DNA from: an uncultured Collinsella sp.
Lineage (GTDB): Bacteria > Actinomycetota > Coriobacteriia > Coriobacteriales > Coriobacteriaceae
Assembly (NCBI GenBank): GCA_934630385.1
Contig: CAKTWE010000001.1
Location: 1-59,863, forward strand
Direction of reading: 5' to 3'
Length of the DNA: 59,863 nucleotides
The notes beneath the pieces are model-generated. The model saw only the letters and a program-made list of their open reading frames with translations, had not been told where the DNA came from and did not search any database. Of the stretch, positions 1 to 8,247 are shown one piece after another; the stretch's first letter is position 1, and each line of letters opens with the position of its first letter. Made by a program: the position numbers and the translations under genes.

Positions 1-313
1 GGTCTATGCCTTGCCTTTTTCATGCCAACTTGTTCGCCCTGGGCGGCGCTCGCTGGCGTTGCCAAAGCATCGGCGTTCCCATAGTCCAAATCTGCAAAAA
101 AGGACGCCAAAAAGGGACAGGTTTATTTTGGTCGGTTTTATCTGGGCAAACGTGGTCGTCTATCGCGATGTAGTCGTTTAAGAACGTCCCCAACGACTAC
201 ATAGTACGAGAGTGGATAATCTCCCGGTTTGAGCCTGCATTCAAGCTCAAAGTGGGAGATTATCCACTCTCATTTGTTCTGTGTCCGAAAATCCACGCTC
301 GTTTCTACTCTGC
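1..313. repeat. Gene-free edge region: mosaic intergenic repeat, copy A
   Basis: No convincing gene lies here; open frames are shadows of pdxT. Positions 29-77 match 53568-53616 at about 39 of 49 bases. Positions 107-153 match 22213-22259 in the opposite orientation with only two mismatches in 47. A hairpin GTAGTCGTT/AACGACTAC lies at 170-178/192-200. It is followed seven bases later by an 18-bp perfect inverted repeat GAGAGTGGATAATCTCCC (208-225 and 254-271) with an inner stem TTTGAGC/GCTCAAA (228-234/245-251). The block CAACGACTAC followed by a long palindrome is shared with copy B at 53628. The element probably extends past the left edge. Confidence 0.7.
208..271. repeat. Long hairpin with 18-bp perfect arms
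   Basis: Arms at 208-225 and 254-271, plus a 7-bp inner stem at 228-234/245-251. There is no T-tract on either side, so it is not a standard intrinsic terminator, although it lies 43 bases beyond the stop of minus-strand pdxT and could still end that transcript. Confidence 0.75.
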
Positions 314-901
314 CTACATTTGGAGGAAGAGCTCGTGGAGGCGGGTATCCTCGTCGAGCTCGGGGTGGAAGGTTACGCCGAGCTGGTTGCCCTGGCGGGC
401 GGCGACGATGCGGCCATCGACCTCTGCCAGGGCCTTGGCGTCGCCGTGGACCTCGACGATGCGGGGCGCACGGATAAACGTCAGCGGCACTTCACCGTCG
501 ATGCCGGCTACCTGGCCCTTGGTTCGAAAGCTGCCGAGCTGCCTGCCGTAGGCATTGCGCTCGACAAGTACATCCATGGTTGCCAAACGCGGCGTGCCCT
601 TATCGTCATGGGCGGCAAGATCGCGCGCCAACAGAATCAGGCCGGCACAGGTGCCCAGGACGGGCATGCTTTCAGCGATGCGGGCACGAAGCTCCTCGAG
701 CATGCCCAACTCATCAAGCAGCTTGCCCTGAACGGTGGATTCGCCGCCAGGGAGGACCAGGCGATCAAAGTTCTGCCGCAAATCGGCCGCCTGCCTCAGC
801 TCAATACAGTGTGCGCCAAGCTCGGATAGTCTTGCCTCGTGCTCGGCAAAAGCACCTTGGACCGCCAGCACGGCGACTGTCTGGTCTGCATAATCGCTCA
901 T
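314..901 (-). CDS. pdxT: Pyridoxal 5'-phosphate synthase glutaminase subunit PdxT
   Basis: Glutamine amidotransferase of the DXP-independent vitamin B6 pathway; it hydrolyses glutamine and channels ammonia to PdxS in a cytosolic PdxS12-PdxT12 complex. The 195 residues match the usual family length. Visible motifs are the PGGEST loop (51-56), the nucleophile Cys85 in GTCAGLILLA, RNAYGRQ around 115-121, and the His179/Glu181 pair in FHPEL, so the triad is complete. Start chosen because AAAGGA precedes the ATG at a normal distance. It follows pdxS by about 20 bases, so the two are one transcript. PdxT is the standard partner of PdxS, and I see no credible alternative. Confidence 0.97.
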   Translation of the reverse strand: MSDYADQTVAVLAVQGAFAEHEARLSELGAHCIELRQAADLRQNFDRLVLPGGESTVQGKLLDELGMLEELRARIAESMPVLGTCAGLILLARDLAAHDDKGTPRLATMDVLVERNAYGRQLGSFRTKGQVAGIDGEVPLTFIRAPRIVEVHGDAKALAEVDGRIVAARQGNQLGVTFHPELDEDTRLHELFLQM

Positions 902-921
902 GTGCGATCCTTTCTGCCGGA

Positions 922-1812
922 CTAGCGCCCGCGCTCCTCCATGATGATCTCGATCTCGTCGGCGTTGATGCCCACCATGGCCTCGCCCAGGTCCTCCGAA
1001 AGCTCAGCGATGAGTTTGGCGTCGGTGAAGTTTGCCACGGCCTTGACGATGGCGGCGGCGCGCTTGGCGGGGTCGCCGCTCTTAAAGATGCCCGAGCCAA
1101 CAAAGACGCCCTCGGCGCCCAGCTGCATCATCAACGCGGCGTCGGCGGGGGTCGCGACTCCGCCGGCGGCGAAGTTCACGACGGGAAGCTTGCCCGTGGC
1201 ATGCACCTCGCGCACCAGCTCGACCGGCACCTGCAGTTGCTTGGCTGCCTCAAAAAGCTTGTCGTCGCGCAGGGCAACAACGTCGCGGATCTGCTTTTGG
1301 ATTTTGCGCATGTGACGCACAGCCTGGACGACGTCGCCCGTGCCCGGCTCGCCCTTGGTGCGAATCATCGTGGCGCCCTCGGCAACACGGCGTAACGCCT
1401 CGCCCAGGTCGCGGGCGCCGCAGACAAACGGCACGTCAAACTGGGTCTTGTCGATGTGGTAGACATCGTCGGCAGGGGAGAGGACCTCGGACTCATCGAT
1501 GTAATCGATCTCGATGGCCTGCAGGACCTGCGCCTCGACAATGTGACCGATGCGGCACTTGGCCATAACGGGGATGGAGACGGCCTCTTGGATGCCCTTG
1601 ATCATCTTGGGGTCGCTCATGCGCGACACACCACCTGCGGCACGGATATCGGCCGGGATGCGCTCGAGTGCCATGACGGCGCAGGCGCCTGCCTCTTCGG
1701 CGATGCGTGCTTGCTCGGGCGTGGTGACGTCCATGATGACGCCGCCCTTGAGCATTTGCGCGAGCTCGCGATTGAGCTTGACGCGATCGGCTTTGCTGTT
1801 CTGTTCTGCCAT
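922..1812 (-). CDS. pdxS: Pyridoxal 5'-phosphate synthase lyase subunit PdxS
   Basis: Builds PLP from ribose 5-phosphate, glyceraldehyde 3-phosphate and the ammonia supplied by PdxT. The open frame can extend 14 codons further upstream, but the ATG at 1812 (MAEQNSK) is preceded by GGGAG at good spacing and gives 296 residues, the family norm. The (beta-alpha)8 barrel is intact: catalytic Asp28 in MDVTTPEQA, the first Schiff-base lysine Lys85 in [10 protein letters not shown] and the second, Lys153, in RTKGEPGTG, equivalent to Lys81 and Lys149 of Bacillus PdxS. It is first in the pdxST operon and divergent from a MocR-type regulator that probably controls it. Confidence 0.97.
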   Translation of the reverse strand: MAEQNSKADRVKLNRELAQMLKGGVIMDVTTPEQARIAEEAGACAVMALERIPADIRAAGGVSRMSDPKMIKGIQEAVSIPVMAKCRIGHIVEAQVLQAIEIDYIDESEVLSPADDVYHIDKTQFDVPFVCGARDLGEALRRVAEGATMIRTKGEPGTGDVVQAVRHMRKIQKQIRDVVALRDDKLFEAAKQLQVPVELVREVHATGKLPVVNFAAGGVATPADAALMMQLGAEGVFVGSGIFKSGDPAKRAAAIVKAVANFTDAKLIAELSEDLGEAMVGINADEIEIIMEERGR

Positions 1813-1957
1813 GGTTGCTCCCTTGGTTGACATGTGCATTGCTTGACGGAACATCCTATCGGGGAGCTGGGTATGGCGAAATACTCAGTTTTCGAGATAA
1901 TTACAAGGTCAGACTAATACCAGATTGAATGACTTAATAAGGTCAGGTGACAAACTC
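1813..1957. promoter_or_regulatory. pdxS / pdxR divergent control region with AAGGTCAG direct repeats
   Basis: This 145-base divergent spacer holds two identical 8-mers AAGGTCAG at 1905-1912 and 1939-1946, 34 bases apart (about three helical turns) on the same face. MocR-type PdxR proteins are known to bind direct repeats between pdxR and pdxST. The second copy lies immediately upstream of and partly within the regulator's ribosome site, which would suit autorepression. The assignment to PdxR is inference. Confidence 0.5.
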
Positions 1958-3373
1958 ATGCTTGACTACAATTTGGAAAAACGCGGCGAGGCATCGCTTT
2001 ATGAGTATGTTTACCAGCAAATTCGAGATGATATCGTTGCTGGACGTATTGCGGCGGGGGAGCATCTTCCGTCTAAGCGTGCCTTTGCCAGTCATCTGGG
2101 AATCAGTGTCATTACTATCGAGAATGCATATAGCCAGTTACTTGCCGAGGGCTATATTTGCTCAAAGCCGCGCCGTGGCTACTACGCTTGCGAGCTTCCG
2201 GATGCACCGGTTTTGGCTTCGGCTGCGGAGGGCATCGACCGAGATGCCGTCTCTGTGGGCCCCAGTGCGCATGATGTCAACGGACAGGTCGAGCGATTTG
2301 ACGCACTTTCTCCTTCCGCTTTGGAGGCGGCGCGGCTTTGGCAAAGCGCGCTGCGGGCGACGCTGGCATCCGAAGACGAACGCGAAATCTTTTCGACTGC
2401 GCCGGCGCAGGGCACCGCTCGGCTACGACGCGCAATTGCTCATCATCTGCGCGGGACAAGGGGCATGAATGTCGACCCCGACAACATCGTTATCGGTGCG
2501 GGCGCCCAGTTGCTCGATACCATATTGGTTCAGTTGCTTGGAGCCGACAAGGTGTATGCCGTTGAGGATCCGGGCTATTTGCGCCTGACGCGCATCTATC
2601 AGGCTATGGGTTGCAAAGTTCGACATATCCCGTTGGATGATGACGGCGTGATCCTGAGCGACCTGCTGAATACCGGGGCCGATGTCCTTCACCTGATGCC
2701 GTCCCATCAGTATCCGACCGGCCTTGTGACGAGTATTGCGCGTCGCTATGCCCTGCTGAGCTGGGCTGCCGAGCAGCCGGGCCGGTATCTCATCGAAGAT
2801 GACTTTGATTGTGAGTTTCGCCTTGCCGGCAAGCCGATTCCCGCGCTCGCGTCAATCGATGCCGCCCAGTCGGTTATCTACACCAACACGTTTTCGAAGA
2901 GCCTGTCATCGGCGTTGCGTCTAGCGTACATGGTACTACCCGATGAGCTGACGGAGCGGTTTAGGCGCAACCTTGGTTTCTACGCCTCGTCGGTGAGTTC
3001 TGTTGACCAGGTTGCTTTGGCTCGTTTGCTGGAATCGGGTGATTACGAGCGGCATGTGAATCGCGTGCGCGTTCGTGCTCGCGAGGCGCGTGATGGCCTA
3101 GCGGCGCTTGTGCGGAAGGCGTTTCCGGCAGGGGAGGTCTCGATCGAACACGCAGACGCGGGCCTTTACTGCACCGTTGCCCTGGCCGAGGACAAGGCGG
3201 GGGAGAGTTTCGTGAAGGCCCTTGCTGACGCTCGTATTTCCTATGTCAACATCGCCGATTGCCTGTGGACGGGTGATCGGGCATCGACTAAGAACGCTCC
3301 ATCTCGCGTCCTCATACAATACGACGACCTGAGCGCTCAGTCGCTCATCGTTCTTCAAGAACAGTTGCAATAA
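1958..3373 (+). CDS. pdxR: MocR-family PLP-dependent transcriptional regulator, probable PdxR
   Basis: GntR-type winged helix fused to a fold-type I aminotransferase domain. The N-terminal HTH (about residues 10-75) contains the LPSKRAFASHLGIS recognition segment. The rest resembles class I aminotransferases, with the PLP-binding lysine at about residue 314 in NTFSKSL and an IEDDFDCEF segment. A TTG start at 1925 is possible, but the ATG at 1958 has AGGTG eight bases upstream and gives 471 residues, typical of the family. In PdxR members PLP bound to the aminotransferase domain modulates activation of pdxST. Divergent placement next to pdxST supports that role; the aminotransferase part is expected to sense rather than catalyse. 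Confidence 0.88.
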   Translation: MLDYNLEKRGEASLYEYVYQQIRDDIVAGRIAAGEHLPSKRAFASHLGISVITIENAYSQLLAEGYICSKPRRGYYACELPDAPVLASAAEGIDRDAVSVGPSAHDVNGQVERFDALSPSALEAARLWQSALRATLASEDEREIFSTAPAQGTARLRRAIAHHLRGTRGMNVDPDNIVIGAGAQLLDTILVQLLGADKVYAVEDPGYLRLTRIYQAMGCKVRHIPLDDDGVILSDLLNTGADVLHLMPSHQYPTGLVTSIARRYALLSWAAEQPGRYLIEDDFDCEFRLAGKPIPALASIDAAQSVIYTNTFSKSLSSALRLAYMVLPDELTERFRRNLGFYASSVSSVDQVALARLLESGDYERHVNRVRVRAREARDGLAALVRKAFPAGEVSIEHADAGLYCTVALAEDKAGESFVKALADARISYVNIADCLWTGDRASTKNAPSRVLIQYDDLSAQSLIVLQEQLQ

Positions 3374-3380
3374 GCCCACG

Positions 3381-3409
3381 AAAAAGGCCCGAACCGTGCG
3401 GTCCGGGCC
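3381..3409 (-). terminator. Intrinsic terminator between pdxR and rubrerythrin
   Basis: A stem from GGCCCG at 3386 to CGGGCC ending at 3409, followed on the minus strand by five T (3385-3381). Orientation fits the end of the minus-strand rubrerythrin gene; the stem could also stop pdxR transcripts. Confidence 0.85.
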
Positions 3410-3445
3410 TCATCGAGCTAGAGGTTATTGTCTCAGGCAGTTGGC

Positions 3446-4006
3446 TTAGCCAAAGTAGCGCTTGAGCAGGCCGGCGAAAGCCTTGCCGTGGCGAGCCTCG
3501 TCGCGAGCCATCTCGTGCACGGTGTCGTGGATGGCATCGAGGCCAGCGGCCTTGGCGCGCTTGGCAAGATCGGTCTTGCCGGCGGTGGCGCCGTTCTCGG
3601 CCTCAACGCGCATCTCGAGGTTCTTCTTGGTGGAGTCGGTCACGACCTCGCCCAGGAGCTCAGCGAACTTGGCGGCATGCTCGGCCTCCTCGTGGGCAGC
3701 CTTCTCCCAGTACAGGCCGATCTCGGGATAGCCCTCGCGATGAGCGACGCGAGCCATGGCCAGGTACATACCGACCTCGGAGCACTCGCCTTCAAAGTTG
3801 GCGCGCAGGTCGGCAACGATGTCCTCGGAGACACCCTCCATCTTGGCGACGCCCACGACGTGCTCGGCAGCCCACTCGAGCTGACCTTCCTCCTGCTTCA
3901 GGAAACGAGAACCGGGAACGCCGCACTGGGGGCACTTGAAGTCCTCGGGCAGCTGGTCGCCGTCGAACTCTTCAACATAACCGCAAACGGGGCAAACAAA
4001 CTTCAT
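3446..4006 (-). CDS. Reverse rubrerythrin (rubredoxin domain then ferritin-like diiron domain)
   Basis: Cytosolic non-haem iron peroxidase that removes hydrogen peroxide, and in related clostridial proteins oxygen, with electrons from NAD(P)H via rubredoxin-type reductases. The ATG at 4006 ([10 protein letters not shown]) has GAAAGGA upstream; earlier in-frame ATGs give an uncharacteristic tail. The 186 residues start with a rubredoxin site of Cys5, Cys8, Cys25, Cys28. A four-helix ferritin-like domain follows with ligand-rich segments such as [11 protein letters not shown] and ARDEARHG. Classical rubrerythrins have the rubredoxin at the C-terminus; this order is the 'reverse' type found in anaerobes. 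It is monocistronic and divergent from the alcohol dehydrogenase operon. Confidence 0.93.
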   Translation of the reverse strand: MKFVCPVCGYVEEFDGDQLPEDFKCPQCGVPGSRFLKQEEGQLEWAAEHVVGVAKMEGVSEDIVADLRANFEGECSEVGMYLAMARVAHREGYPEIGLYWEKAAHEEAEHAAKFAELLGEVVTDSTKKNLEMRVEAENGATAGKTDLAKRAKAAGLDAIHDTVHEMARDEARHGKAFAGLLKRYFG

Positions 4007-4262
4007 GATTCGATCCTTTCGATCGATGGCGATGGTGCGCTCGTCCGGTCCCGTAAGGGCCCTCTCCGGACGTGCGTCTTGACGGGTTCTATTATCCATA
4101 AATGCAACCAAATGTGAAGCCTATTAGGAATGATTTTTAATAAAACAATTTTGAGATATGAAGATGTTGATTGATTAACGATTGGCAGGTCGTCTTTGAC
4201 CGCCGCTGAGTACAATCGGTCGAGCAAATGTTGACCAATCAACAAATGAAGGAGCTTCCTTT
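4007..4262. promoter_or_regulatory. Divergent control region with TGTTGA half-site palindromes
   Basis: AT-rich 256-base spacer between the reverse rubrerythrin and the alcohol dehydrogenase. It holds a 16-base palindrome TGTTGACCAATCAACA at 4229-4244, only 18 bases before the adh start, and a related imperfect one beginning TGTTGATTGATTAAC at 4165-4179. Both share the half-site TGTTGA, so this looks like a pair of operators for one regulator. No candidate regulator gene is adjacent. Confidence 0.5.
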
Positions 4263-5483
4263 ATGCATCTAGCCCGCCGCGCCTGGTGCCGAACATATCA
4301 GACGGTTTTTCGCATTGCATTGCCGATCCTGCCCTATACCGAGCCGCGCATTTTGGAGCACGCTGAGGATGTGCCCACAGTGCTTCAAAAGTGTTCGATA
4401 CAGCGGGTTCTTATCGTGACGGATCCCGGCATTGCCCGTCTGGGGCTCACGGCACCGCTCGAGACAGCGCTCGCGTCCAAGGGAATTGGCGTTGCGGTCT
4501 ATGCCAAAACATTAGCGAACCCCACGGTTTCAAACGTGGAAGAAGCGGCGTCCCTGTATCGAGAGCGCGCCTGCCAGGCCATTATCGGCTTTGGCGGTGG
4601 CTCGGCCATGGACTGCGCTAAGGGCGTGGGCGCACGCATCGCGCAGCCAAACAAGCCCATCAACAAGATGCGCGGCCTGCTGCGTATTCATCGTCGCCTG
4701 CCGCTGCTTATTGCGGTTCCTACTACCGCCGGTACGGGAAGCGAAGTCACACTCGCGGCGGTAATTACCGATGACGAGACACACTACAAGTACCCCATTA
4801 ACGACTTTGTGCTTATCCCGCGCTTTGCGGTGCACGACCCCGAGTTTACGCGCGACCTGCCCGCCTCCATTACGGGACAGACGGGCATGGATGCTCTGAC
4901 GCATGCCGTCGAGGCCTTTATCGGGCGAAGCACCACGCCCTATACGCGCAAAATGGCGCGACAGGCGGTGCAGCTCATCCACGACAATTTGCTCGAGGCC
5001 TATGAGCATGGCGACAACATGCATTCGCGTCGCAATATGCTTTCGGCGGCGTATAAGGCGGGCGTTGCCTTTACGCGCTCCTATGTTGGATACGTTCATG
5101 CCATCGCGCACAGTCTGGGCGGCCGATGCGGAATTCCGCACGGCTTGGCCAACGCCATCATCCTGCCGCATATGCTTCGCGCTTATGGTGACGCCGCCGC
5201 CCCCAAGCTTGCCGATCTTGCTCGCATGGCGGACATTGCGCCGGCTACCGCGCAGGACAGTCTTGCGGCCGAGGCCTTTATCGATTGGGTCGATTGCATG
5301 AACGAGGCCCTGGCAATCCCCAAATATGTCTCGGGCATTCGCCGTTCCGACATTCCGCAGATGGCGGCACATGCCGATGCCGAGGCCAATCCCCTGTACC
5401 CCGTTCCGCTTTTAATGGACCGTTTGGAGCTCGAGCATATGTACGAAGTTATCGCAGGTGGTATGTTTGAGGACGAGAACTAG
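4263..5483 (+). CDS. Iron-containing (group III) alcohol dehydrogenase
   Basis: NAD(P)H-linked interconversion of an alcohol and an aldehyde or ketone; substrate not predictable. The 406 residues carry the dinucleotide-binding GGGSAMDCAKG (about 111-121), the GTGSE loop (157-161), and metal ligands Asp210 and His214 (GMDALTHAVEAF), His279 and His293 (IPHGLANAIILP), matching the spacing in FucO-type enzymes. AAGGAG precedes the ATG. It is followed after eight bases by an aldehyde dehydrogenase, so the pair probably runs a two-step alcohol-aldehyde-acid conversion. The region around residues 1-20 is somewhat longer than usual and could be an over-extended start, but the ribosome site argues for it. 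Confidence 0.92.
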   Translation: MHLARRAWCRTYQTVFRIALPILPYTEPRILEHAEDVPTVLQKCSIQRVLIVTDPGIARLGLTAPLETALASKGIGVAVYAKTLANPTVSNVEEAASLYRERACQAIIGFGGGSAMDCAKGVGARIAQPNKPINKMRGLLRIHRRLPLLIAVPTTAGTGSEVTLAAVITDDETHYKYPINDFVLIPRFAVHDPEFTRDLPASITGQTGMDALTHAVEAFIGRSTTPYTRKMARQAVQLIHDNLLEAYEHGDNMHSRRNMLSAAYKAGVAFTRSYVGYVHAIAHSLGGRCGIPHGLANAIILPHMLRAYGDAAAPKLADLARMADIAPATAQDSLAAEAFIDWVDCMNEALAIPKYVSGIRRSDIPQMAAHADAEANPLYPVPLLMDRLELEHMYEVIAGGMFEDEN

Positions 5484-5491
5484 GAGGATCC

Positions 5492-6871
5492 ATGAACACC
5501 GAGGAAATCGCGCGCATCGTTGCCGATCAGCGCGCCTATTTTAAGACGCACGCCACGTTTGATGTCGATGCTCGACGCCGCGCCCTCGTGCGCCTGCGCG
5601 AGGCGGTGCGGGCACACGAGACCGATATCGCCCATGCGCTCAAGACCGATTTGGGAAAGTCGCATGACGAGGCCTATATGTGCGAGATCGGCACCTCGCT
5701 TTCCGAGATTCGTCATCAGATCGCGCATGCGGCTCGATGGAGTCGTCCGCGCCTGCGTCCGTGTGACCTTGCCAACGCCGTGAGTGTGTGCAAAACGCAA
5801 GCCGTGCCCTATGGCGTCACGCTCATCATGGCTCCGTGGAACTACCCGTTTTTGCTGACGCTCGAGCCGCTCGCCGGCGCCCTTGCCGCGGGCAATACTG
5901 TGGTCATCAAGCCGAGCGCCTATGCTCCGGCATCGAGTGCGGTGCTCAAGCAAATCTGTGAAGAGGCATTTGATCCGCGCCTGGTGACGGTTGTCGAGGG
6001 CGGGCGCGCCGAGAACGAAGCGCTACTCGATGAGTGCTGGGACAAAATCTTCTTTACCGGTAGCGTTCCGGTCGGCAAGCTCGTCATGGAGCGCGCAAGT
6101 AAAAACCTTACGTCCGTGACGCTTGAGCTGGGCGGAAAGAGTCCCTGCATCGTGGATGCGACGGCAAACTTGAAGGTTGCGGCACGGCGTATCGCCTTTG
6201 GTAAATGGCTCAACGTGGGACAGACCTGCGTGGCGCCCGACTACCTGCTGGTCGATACGAGCGTGCACGACGAGCTGCTGGGCCTCATCAAGGAGGAGGT
6301 CCGCCGTATGTTTGGCGAGCATCCGCTCGATAACGAGGACTACGGGCATATCGTCAACGCCAAGCATTTCGTGCGCGTACGCGGGCTGATCGACTCCGAT
6401 AAGGTTGTGCTGGGAGGCACGGCGCGCGAGTCGTCGCTCAAGATTGAGCCGACGATCCTAGACGGCGTGGCGCCTGAGGACGCCGTGATGCAGGAGGAGA
6501 TCTTTGGCCCGATTTTACCGGTGCTGACGTTTGAGAGCTTAGACGAGGCCGAAACGTTTATTACGGATCGTCCGACGCCACTGGCCCTGTATATCTTTAG
6601 CCAGGACCGTGCGGCTCAGCAACGCTTTGTGCGTTACGTGCCCTTTGGCGGCGGCTGCGTCAACGACACGATTATGCACTTGGCTACGAGCCATATGGGC
6701 TTTGGCGGCATGGGAGCGAGCGGTATGGGTCAGTACCATGGCCGCGAGAGCTTCGATACGTTTAGCCACAAGAAGAGTATCGTGAACAAGGCGACGTGGT
6801 TGGACGTGCCATTCCGCTATGCCCCCTACGCAAACTGGAAGCACAAATTCGTGCGCATGTTCGTGCATTAA
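5492..6871 (+). CDS. NAD(P)-dependent aldehyde dehydrogenase, class-3 (fatty/aromatic aldehyde) type
   Basis: Oxidises an aldehyde to its carboxylate. The 459-residue length, lack of an N-terminal extension and a C-terminal hydrophobic/basic end are typical of ALDH3-like proteins. The cofactor and catalytic residues are present: MAPWNYP (113-119), FFTGS (187-191), general base Glu212 in LELGGKSP, and nucleophile Cys246 in GQTCVAPDY, followed by EEIFGPILP. AGGAGG lies in the eight-base gap after the alcohol dehydrogenase, showing coupled translation in one operon. The physiological substrate is unknown; the pairing suggests detoxification or fermentation of an alcohol through its aldehyde. Confidence 0.93.
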   Translation: MNTEEIARIVADQRAYFKTHATFDVDARRRALVRLREAVRAHETDIAHALKTDLGKSHDEAYMCEIGTSLSEIRHQIAHAARWSRPRLRPCDLANAVSVCKTQAVPYGVTLIMAPWNYPFLLTLEPLAGALAAGNTVVIKPSAYAPASSAVLKQICEEAFDPRLVTVVEGGRAENEALLDECWDKIFFTGSVPVGKLVMERASKNLTSVTLELGGKSPCIVDATANLKVAARRIAFGKWLNVGQTCVAPDYLLVDTSVHDELLGLIKEEVRRMFGEHPLDNEDYGHIVNAKHFVRVRGLIDSDKVVLGGTARESSLKIEPTILDGVAPEDAVMQEEIFGPILPVLTFESLDEAETFITDRPTPLALYIFSQDRAAQQRFVRYVPFGGGCVNDTIMHLATSHMGFGGMGASGMGQYHGRESFDTFSHKKSIVNKATWLDVPFRYAPYANWKHKFVRMFVH

Positions 6872-6960
6872 ATCAGACAGGATAAATTTGTGTCCGCACG
6901 GGCCCGTAGACTTTTCGGTAAGGTTAAACGCTGGTTTATCCGGCCGTTAGAGGAGCTGCC

Positions 6961-7287
6961 ATGTACGAGCCTTCACGTGTTCTTCTGTCGTTTCACATTG
7001 CGGGATTTCAGTATGCTGACGGTGCCTTGGTCCTGGGCGATCTTAAAGCGGGCGATAAGCTGACGCTGTGTGCCGAGCGCGATAATCCCCATGACCCCGA
7101 GGCGGTTGCGATCTATTACGGCAACACCAAGCTTGGCTATGTTCCGGGAAACGAGGTCGGCCCGCTGTCCTTGATGATGTATTACGGCCATGAGGACGTA
7201 TTTGAGGCCCGTGTGCAACAGGTTGCCCCCGAGCGCAGCCCGTGGCATCAGGTGCGCGTTGGGCTCTATGTTGTGGATGCTCGCTAG
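6961..7287 (+). CDS. Small stand-alone HIRAN-domain protein
   Basis: The 108 residues are almost entirely one HIRAN domain: FHIAGFQYADG, then LKAGDKLTL, then the diagnostic ERDNPHDPEAVAI and KLGYVPGNEV. HIRAN domains recognise DNA features such as 3' ends or stalled forks when fused to helicases like HLTF; stand-alone bacterial copies have no settled function. GAGGAGCTGCC precedes the ATG, exactly the sequence that also precedes the DUF2130 gene at 8248. The next small gene starts 18 bases after the stop, so they are probably co-transcribed. Confidence 0.85.
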   Translation: MYEPSRVLLSFHIAGFQYADGALVLGDLKAGDKLTLCAERDNPHDPEAVAIYYGNTKLGYVPGNEVGPLSLMMYYGHEDVFEARVQQVAPERSPWHQVRVGLYVVDAR

Positions 7288-7305
7288 TCGGCAATGGAGG
7301 CGGCC

Positions 7306-7485
7306 ATGTTTGATGGCGACGACCTGTTCGATCTGACAGACGATCCGTTTGAGTGGGATATGCTACTCGATGACGATGAGTTGGAACAGGACCGCAAAAA
7401 GCAAAAGGATAAGAACGCCTGGGGCAAAGGTTCGAATAAAAAGGATAAGCGCCGCCGTGGCTTGTTCGGCGGGCTCTTTGGCTAA
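7306..7485 (+). CDS. Small charged hypothetical protein (59 aa)
   Basis: An ATG at 7294 is in frame, but GGAGG is ideally placed only for the ATG at 7306. The product has an acidic first half (FDGDDLFDLTDDPFEWD and DDDELEQD), a lysine/arginine-rich second half and a glycine/phenylalanine tail (GLFGGLFG). No domain is recognised. It lies between the HIRAN protein and a phosphoesterase on the same strand and probably belongs to that transcript. The bipolar charge pattern suggests a protein or nucleic-acid binding peptide, but that is only a guess. Confidence 0.6.
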   Translation: MFDGDDLFDLTDDPFEWDMLLDDDELEQDRKKQKDKNAWGKGSNKKDKRRRGLFGGLFG

Positions 7486-7551
7486 CCGACGCGCCAAAGC
7501 GTCTGTATACTAGGCACGTGTTAGATGCGTTGCGAAATGAGGACACAGACG

Positions 7552-8097
7552 ATGATGTGGTTTACCGCCGACCTGCACTTGGGCGATACGAATATCTTGC
7601 ACGACATGGACCGGCCGTTTGGCTCGGTCGAGGAGATGAATCGCAAGGTCATCGATGCCATCAATGAGTGCGTGGCTGCGGATGACCGCCTCTATATTCT
7701 GGGTGACTTTACCTATCGTTTGCCCCTGGCGGAGGCGGTGCGCCTGCGCGAGCGTATCGAATGCAAGAATGTGACGCTTATCCGCGGTAACCATGACGGT
7801 GATTGGGAAGATCCCGACGTGCCGCAGATTTGGGATGAGGTACGCGATTACCTGGAGATTGCTCCCGGCTATGCCAAGGGCCATCGTCTGGTTATGAGCC
7901 ACTACCCCATGCTCAGCTGGAATGGCAAGGCGCGCGGCGCCATCATGCTGCACGGGCACATCCACAGCAGGGGAGACCGCACCAACGCGCGCAATCGCGA
8001 TCGCGAGCGCCCCATCTTTCGTTACGATGTCGGTCTCGATGCCAACGAGTACAAGCCCGTAAGCCGTGACCAGATTCTCGGTTTTTTTGGACTGTAA
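7552..8097 (+). CDS. Calcineurin-like metallophosphoesterase
   Basis: Binuclear metal phosphoesterase fold of 181 residues. All five motifs are seen in order: FTADLHLGD (Asp7, His9), ILGDFTY, RGNHDG, SHYPM and HGHIHS. The small size and lack of export signal resemble YfcE/MJ0936-type cytosolic phosphodiesterases. The frame extends nine codons upstream, but GAGGA is best spaced for the ATG at 7552. A double hairpin and strong terminator follow, so this closes the HIRAN gene cluster. The substrate cannot be read from the sequence. Confidence 0.88.
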   Translation: MMWFTADLHLGDTNILHDMDRPFGSVEEMNRKVIDAINECVAADDRLYILGDFTYRLPLAEAVRLRERIECKNVTLIRGNHDGDWEDPDVPQIWDEVRDYLEIAPGYAKGHRLVMSHYPMLSWNGKARGAIMLHGHIHSRGDRTNARNRDRERPIFRYDVGLDANEYKPVSRDQILGFFGL

Positions 8098-8115
8098 TTC
8101 TCGAACCACCGCACA

Positions 8116-8152
8116 AACCACCGCAAAGGTTCCTGTCCCCTTTGCGGTGGTT
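8116..8152. repeat. Intergenic hairpin with CCTGTCCC loop
   Basis: Perfect 14-bp arms (8116-8129 and 8139-8152) around a nine-base loop. CCTGTCCC (8132-8139) is the complement of the GGGACAGG seen in the repeat at 114-121, and TTGCGGTGG in the right arm also occurs in the palindrome at 53644. Likely a member of the same intergenic hairpin family. Confidence 0.6.
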
Positions 8153-8154
8153 CT

Positions 8155-8189
8155 GGCGCCGTTGCCATTCTGGCAGCGGCGCCTTTTTT
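8155..8189 (+). terminator. Intrinsic terminator after the phosphoesterase gene
   Basis: 13-bp stem with one G-U pair (8155-8167 and 8171-8183), three-base loop TTC, followed directly by six T. Confidence 0.93.
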
Positions 8190-8247
8190 GTCCGCGCGGC
8201 GCGGTAGAGTGTAAGCGGTTAAAATTTGCGTCCATCGAGGAGCTGCC

